Shown: one piece after another, positions 31,296 to 34,323 of the stretch | Layout of the letters: each line of letters begins with the position of its first letter | Position numbering within the stretch: the first letter of the stretch is position 1 | From: Muribaculaceae bacterium | Lineage (GTDB): Bacteria; Bacteroidota; Bacteroidia; Bacteroidales; Muribaculaceae | Direction of reading: 5' to 3' | NCBI GenBank assembly: GCA_017619355.1 | Contig: JAFZSO010000029.1 | Span: 1-34,323 of the forward strand | Length of the DNA: 34,323 bases | Made by a program: the position numbers and the translations under genes | The notes under the pieces: generated by a model | What the model was told of the DNA's origin: nothing | The model's input: the letters and a program-made list of their open reading frames with translations, nothing else | The model's database searches: none

Positions 31296-33671
31296 TTACA
31301 TGCGGGCCTTCTGACTGTCGCCTGCGCCGGTGCCACGATACTTGCTGCGTACCGCGTTGAACTTCCAGGTAAGGTCGAGCGTGAATGTGCGTCGAGCCGG
31401 ATTGAAAGAGTAGATTTCGCGCGGACCGTAGACAATTGCGCCCGTCTTGCTGGTGTTGAAGATGTCATGACAGCGCAGGTCGGCGGTCAGTGTTCCCATT
31501 CGTCCCAGGCTGAAGTCGCGTTGCAGGCCCAGCGTTGTGTTAAAGCGGTTTTTATTGATACGGAAATTGTTATAATCGCCACGAGTCTCCCACAAAAGAT
31601 TGGCATTCAGACGGAATCCCTTGGGCAACTCAATGACATTCTTCCATGAGAGCTGCATAAAGGGATGATTAAGTGTTTTGATGGAACCATCGGCACAGGG
31701 AGTCTTATAGTTCTGAAACACGGTGAACACACTCCACTCAGGATGCCAGCAGCCAACCGTGGGAGCCGCAACAAAGATTACTGACAGCTGGTCGTAGTCC
31801 TCGTCGGTGTTGATGGGGTGAACGAGGCTGACCTTAGGGTCTTCGCTGCCTGGGTATGGCTCGGTCGACAAGGTCACGCTGTTCTTGATGCGCCCATAGT
31901 TGAGGATGATGTTGATCCACTTGTAAGCACTGTTCAGCACAAGGCTGTGGGTGTAGGTGGGTTTCAGGTAAGGGTTGCCGCTTTGGTAGGCATAGCGGTT
32001 GATATAGATAGTCGAACTCGTCAGGTTGCTGTAGTCGGGGCGCTTGATGTCACGGCGATAGGAGAGTGACAGCTGCACTTGGCCGACGGGCATTGAGATG
32101 ATTGCCGACGGGAACCAGTCGCCGTAGTTACGGCACACCTCGTCCTCGCGCACACCAAAGTTGAAGTAGTCGTTGGTCAAATGCTCATAGCGCAGACCCA
32201 CTTGTGCAAACACTCGGCCAAACGCCCTGCCATACTCGAAGAAGGCGGCAGTAGCCGATTCGTTGATTTCAGTGTCGGTGGCTTTCACGGGCACGGCGTC
32301 GGTAGCGATGAACGAATAGGCGTCGGTACGGTGGTTGTGTGAGTATTCACCACCCAGCGACAGTTCGCCATTCCACACGGGATAGGAGAAAATGAGTTTT
32401 GTTGCCCAGAAGTCGTTGCCGCTCTCGGTATTGCTCTCGATGCTGCGCTGTGCGGTCTCTCCTGTTGCCGTTGTGGCTTTCTCTACTGTGCTGCCTGGAG
32501 TTTCGGCCTTGTTGAAGAGCCCGTCTACATTGAAGTCGATGCCCAGATTGCCTGCTTTACCGTTATAATAGGCGTTGAAGATGTGCTTTCTTGATTCCTC
32601 GCTCTGACGGATGTCGCTCTCTGAATGCTCGGTAAAGATGTCGTTCTCATATTCGTCGGTCAGGAGCATGTCGGTGAAGTCAGACTTTGGATGGCGGTCA
32701 TACTTATAGAACGCGCCAAAGCTGTGGTTCTCGTTGATCATATAGTTCACCCTCAGTTGTGGTGACCAGCCCTTCCAGATCTCATCGCTTTCTTGCGTTG
32801 TGATGCCTTTATAGTGGTCGGGACCCACATAGTAGATGATGTCGTTGGCCTGCAGACTCTTGGAGCCGTAGCGACCTGCCCAGAACGATGCGGTGAGGTC
32901 GAGGCCTCCCGTGCGGTAGTTCACATCAAGGTTGTTGGTGAGTGTGGTGTTGTATTTATACATGCCTGTGAGGTTGTCCTGGAAACTGAAACCCTCGCCC
33001 TGTGCTTTCTTGAGCTGGATGCGCACCACAGCCTTGGTCGAGGCGGCATAGCGTGCACCAGGGTTCTGGATCACATCCACATGCTGTATCTGGTCAGAAC
33101 GCAGGCGCGAGAGTTCGCTCATGTCCTGCACTTTGCGGCCATTGATATACACCTCGGCATCGCCGCGTCCCAGCACCTTCACGGCACCGTCGCGTTCGGC
33201 CTCGAGCGATGGCACTCTGGCAAGAGCATCGCTTACCGTTCCAGCCTTTTCCAGAATGGTGCCCTCGATGGTGGTGCGCATGGCTTCGCCCTTCACACGG
33301 GTCTTGGGCAGGGTGCTCATTACCACCACCTCTCCAAGCAGTGTGGCCTCGGGCTGCATCGTGATGGTGCCCAAATCTATTCCATTGGTGATAATGTAGG
33401 CCGTCTTGTAACCAAGATACGAAACCTTTACAAGTCCACCATTTTGTAAGGCAGTGAGGTAAAACTTTCCCTGCTCGTCGGTGATGCCGCCTTGCACATA
33501 GGCCGAGTCGGGCATCGACATCATTACCACATTCACATAGGGCATGGGATCGCCGTTCTCATCTATTATCTTGCCACTAACATCGGGTGCTTTTGACCCG
33601 GTGGCACCAGCTGCCAATGCTATCATCATGCCTGCCATCACAGTTGCGATTTTTCCAAAAAACTTTTTCAT
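31296..33671 (-). CDS. TonB-dependent outer-membrane receptor with N-terminal carboxypeptidase-like domain
   Basis: A 791-residue outer-membrane receptor. The N-terminus is a signal peptide (MKKFFGKIATVMAGMMIALA, cleavage near the following AGA). Then comes a carboxypeptidase-regulatory-like beta-sandwich (about 29-110: VSGKIIDENGDPMPYVNVVM, GGITDEQGKFYLTAL, VKVSYLGYKTAYI), a plug domain (LGEVVVMSTLPKTRVKGEA, GTVSDALARVPSLEAERDG, AEVYINGRKVQDMSELSRLR, VDVIQNPGARYAA) and a long beta-barrel ending KFNAVRSKYRGTGAG. It is a paralogue of the receptor at 26997-29126, which lacks the extra N-terminal domain, and the two flank the M13 peptidase on the same strand. No SusD-like partner is present, so it is not a classic polysaccharide-utilisation pair. 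Ligand unknown. Confidence 0.92.
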   Translation of the reverse strand: MKKFFGKIATVMAGMMIALAAGATGSKAPDVSGKIIDENGDPMPYVNVVMMSMPDSAYVQGGITDEQGKFYLTALQNGGLVKVSYLGYKTAYIITNGIDLGTITMQPEATLLGEVVVMSTLPKTRVKGEAMRTTIEGTILEKAGTVSDALARVPSLEAERDGAVKVLGRGDAEVYINGRKVQDMSELSRLRSDQIQHVDVIQNPGARYAASTKAVVRIQLKKAQGEGFSFQDNLTGMYKYNTTLTNNLDVNYRTGGLDLTASFWAGRYGSKSLQANDIIYYVGPDHYKGITTQESDEIWKGWSPQLRVNYMINENHSFGAFYKYDRHPKSDFTDMLLTDEYENDIFTEHSESDIRQSEESRKHIFNAYYNGKAGNLGIDFNVDGLFNKAETPGSTVEKATTATGETAQRSIESNTESGNDFWATKLIFSYPVWNGELSLGGEYSHNHRTDAYSFIATDAVPVKATDTEINESATAAFFEYGRAFGRVFAQVGLRYEHLTNDYFNFGVREDEVCRNYGDWFPSAIISMPVGQVQLSLSYRRDIKRPDYSNLTSSTIYINRYAYQSGNPYLKPTYTHSLVLNSAYKWINIILNYGRIKNSVTLSTEPYPGSEDPKVSLVHPINTDEDYDQLSVIFVAAPTVGCWHPEWSVFTVFQNYKTPCADGSIKTLNHPFMQLSWKNVIELPKGFRLNANLLWETRGDYNNFRINKNRFNTTLGLQRDFSLGRMGTLTADLRCHDIFNTSKTGAIVYGPREIYSFNPARRTFTLDLTWKFNAVRSKYRGTGAGDSQKARM

Positions 33672-33756
33672 TTTTCTGCTTTTTTATTTTTTCGATTTGT
33701 TTGTGTTGTTTGTGCATTCGTTTGTTTTTTAGACGCAGCCACTGAACGAAATGTTT

Positions 33757-33764
33757 CAAAAGTA
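33757..33764 (-). promoter_or_regulatory. Possible -7 element before the distal TonB-dependent receptor gene
   Basis: On the minus strand TACTTTTG matches TAnnTTTG, 86 bp upstream of the ATG at 33671; no good -33 TTTG is seen. The leader between is unusually rich in A and C, with repeated ACAAAC steps, and looks unstructured. Confidence 0.4.
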
Positions 33765-33977
33765 GTCATGCCATGTTATGTTTTTCAGGAATATTAACAA
33801 TTACCCCGCAAAAAATCTCCCGCAAAAAAACTCCAACTCCCTCATCTCTAACCCCTCATCCCTAATCCCCTAAATGCGCTATTCACATTGCCCCTTGCCT
33901 CCCCATCCCTTATCTTCGCCCACATGAACCAAAATGAAATCATCATGTTAGCAATTATCACTCCATTCTTCCCAAGT

Positions 33978-34013
33978 TCTCTGAGTTCTCTGAGTCCTCC
34001 GAGTCCTCCGAGT
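33978..34013. repeat. 9-bp tandem repeat, four units
   Basis: Units TCTCTGAGT, TCTCTGAGT, CCTCCGAGT and CCTCCGAGT with exact 9-bp spacing; partial units continue on both sides. The opposite strand reads ACTCGGAGG / ACTCAGAGA. Confidence 0.85.
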
Positions 34014-34043
34014 CCACGAACGCGGTATAATCTCACCTCTATT

Positions 34044-34079
34044 ATACCACTTTCGTTATCCCGATCATACCACTTTCGT
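34044..34079. repeat. 13-bp direct repeat, two copies 23 bp apart
   Basis: ATACCACTTTCGT occurs at 34044-34056 and again at 34067-34079. The spacing of 23 bp is about two helical turns. No gene is close enough to assign a regulatory role. Confidence 0.65.
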
Positions 34080-34123
34080 CAACCCTTGTTTCTATCAATC
34101 GTCTGGAAATCAATAAATTCACG

Positions 34124-34169
34124 TTTTTCCCATTTTTCCCATCTTTCCCATCTTTCCCACATTTCCCAT
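34124..34169. repeat. 9-bp tandem repeat, about five units of CCCATCTTT type
   Basis: CCCA recurs at 34129, 34138, 34147, 34156 and 34165, with T-rich sequence between, so the period is exactly 9 bp. It is a different unit from the array at 33978 but has the same period and is only 110 bp away. Confidence 0.85.
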
Positions 34170-34189
34170 TTGATTCATCCTTCCTGTCT

Positions 34190-34323
34190 TGTCCTGAAAT
34201 AGGTTGACTAAAAATTAAACTTATTTTAGGATGAAACGTCAAAAAGTAAAGTGTTTTTCGGACGATGAGAAGCGAATGATTATCCAGGAGTATCTGGATG
34301 CCGGCGGTTATAACCAACAGAGC
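34190..34323 (+). mobile_element. Probable left end of an insertion sequence, truncated by the window
   Basis: The sequence changes from low-complexity repeats to TGTCCTGAAATAGGTTGACT at 34190. From memory this resembles the terminal inverted repeats of IS3-like elements in Bacteroidota. A short open frame starts 40 bp inside it, as expected for a transposase gene close to the element end. The other end lies outside the window, so neither the inverted-repeat partner nor a target-site duplication can be checked. Confidence 0.5.
34230..34323 (+). CDS. Start of a putative transposase (OrfA-like), cut by the window edge
   Basis: Thirty-one codons from the ATG at 34230 to the window end, read as MKRQKVKCFSDDEKRMIIQE followed by YLDAGGYNQQS. 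The basic start followed by FSDDEKRMIIQEYLDAGG resembles the N-terminal helix-turn-helix region of IS3-family OrfA proteins (pattern FSxEEKxxIVxEYL). It lies just inside the proposed element end at 34190. With so little sequence, another small HTH protein cannot be excluded. Confidence 0.5.

Larger units (their letters stand above)
33765..34189. other. Gene-poor intergenic region with short-period repeats
   Basis: About 420 bp with no convincing gene. The open frames here are compositional: the minus-strand ones translate to low-complexity RGLGGLGGLRELREL and GKDGKDGKNGKN runs that simply read the 9-bp repeats. The region holds pyrimidine-rich blocks, two tandem arrays and a 13-bp direct repeat, listed separately, and ends at the likely left edge of an insertion sequence. 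Confidence 0.7.

Noticed and set aside
26997-33671. A SusC/SusD polysaccharide-utilisation locus
   Set aside because: Two TonB-dependent receptors are present but no SusD-like lipoprotein follows either; the neighbour is an M13 peptidase.
33978-34169. Possible CRISPR array
   Set aside because: The periods are 9 bp and there are no spacers of 30 bp or more between repeats; no cas genes are present.
34042-34317. Collagen-like protein frame on the minus strand (GKDGKDGKNGKN)
   Set aside because: It is a direct translation of the 9-bp CCCATCTTT array and crosses the proposed insertion-sequence boundary, so it is not a real gene.
1-34323. tRNA, rRNA or known riboswitch
   Set aside because: I saw no cloverleaf with a TTCGAnnC arm, no rRNA segment and no recognisable riboswitch core in the intergenic gaps. 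This is by eye only; a covariance-model scan would settle it.

Overview
This looks like chromosomal DNA from a gut-type member of the Bacteroidales. Muribaculaceae or Prevotellaceae fit best, but I cannot fix the genus. Three things point there. Many genes are preceded by the Bacteroidota promoter pair TTTG / TAnnTTTG at 19-20 nt spacing. The protein families are typical of the group: TonB-dependent receptors of the outer-membrane beta-barrel type, PCMD and calycin-like domains, and PorT-like barrels. Eight secreted proteins end in dockerin-like EF-hand repeats.

Layout. (1) 1-3670, minus strand: the histidine-utilisation genes ftcD (fused formiminotransferase-cyclodeaminase) and hutU (urocanate hydratase, cut by the window edge). 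(2) 3953-14330, plus strand: five secreted proteins with C-terminal dockerin-like modules. Two are paralogues of propeller-like appearance, each with its own promoter and terminator. Three are tandem paralogous phosphodiester-glycosidase (NAGPA-type) proteins in one tight operon. (3) 14327-17281, minus strand: an EamA/DMT-type membrane transporter and a WbpM/CapD-type nucleotide-sugar 4,6-dehydratase. (4) 17502-21671, plus strand: a PCMD lipoprotein, an outer-membrane barrel, a calycin-PCMD-dockerin protein and a small calycin protein with half a dockerin. (5) 21820-22548: a lipoprotein of unknown function. (6) 22708-25317, minus strand: a GHL10 glycoside-hydrolase-like protein with Fn3-like modules and a dockerin. 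(7) 25518-26926, minus strand: two translationally coupled GNAT acetyltransferases, one carrying a zinc ribbon. (8) 26997-33671, minus strand: two TonB-dependent receptors flanking a secreted M13 metallopeptidase. (9) 33672-34323: a repeat-rich intergenic stretch ending in what looks like the left end of an insertion sequence.

How the genes fit together. The main theme is an exported set of glycan-active or glycan-binding proteins that share one C-terminal module: a first EF-hand repeat ending in ALVNMILG and a second ending in ALINIILG. No cohesin or scaffoldin is visible, so whether this tag docks, anchors or sorts is unknown. The three NAGPA-type paralogues are a mosaic. The last two share an almost identical 656-bp 3' block although their upstream parts differ, and the third has lost conserved motif residues and may be a pseudoenzyme. 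The remaining genes (histidine catabolism, sugar-nucleotide chemistry, peptidase and receptors) are ordinary for a host-associated Bacteroidales. All functional statements come from reading motifs by eye; no database search was run.
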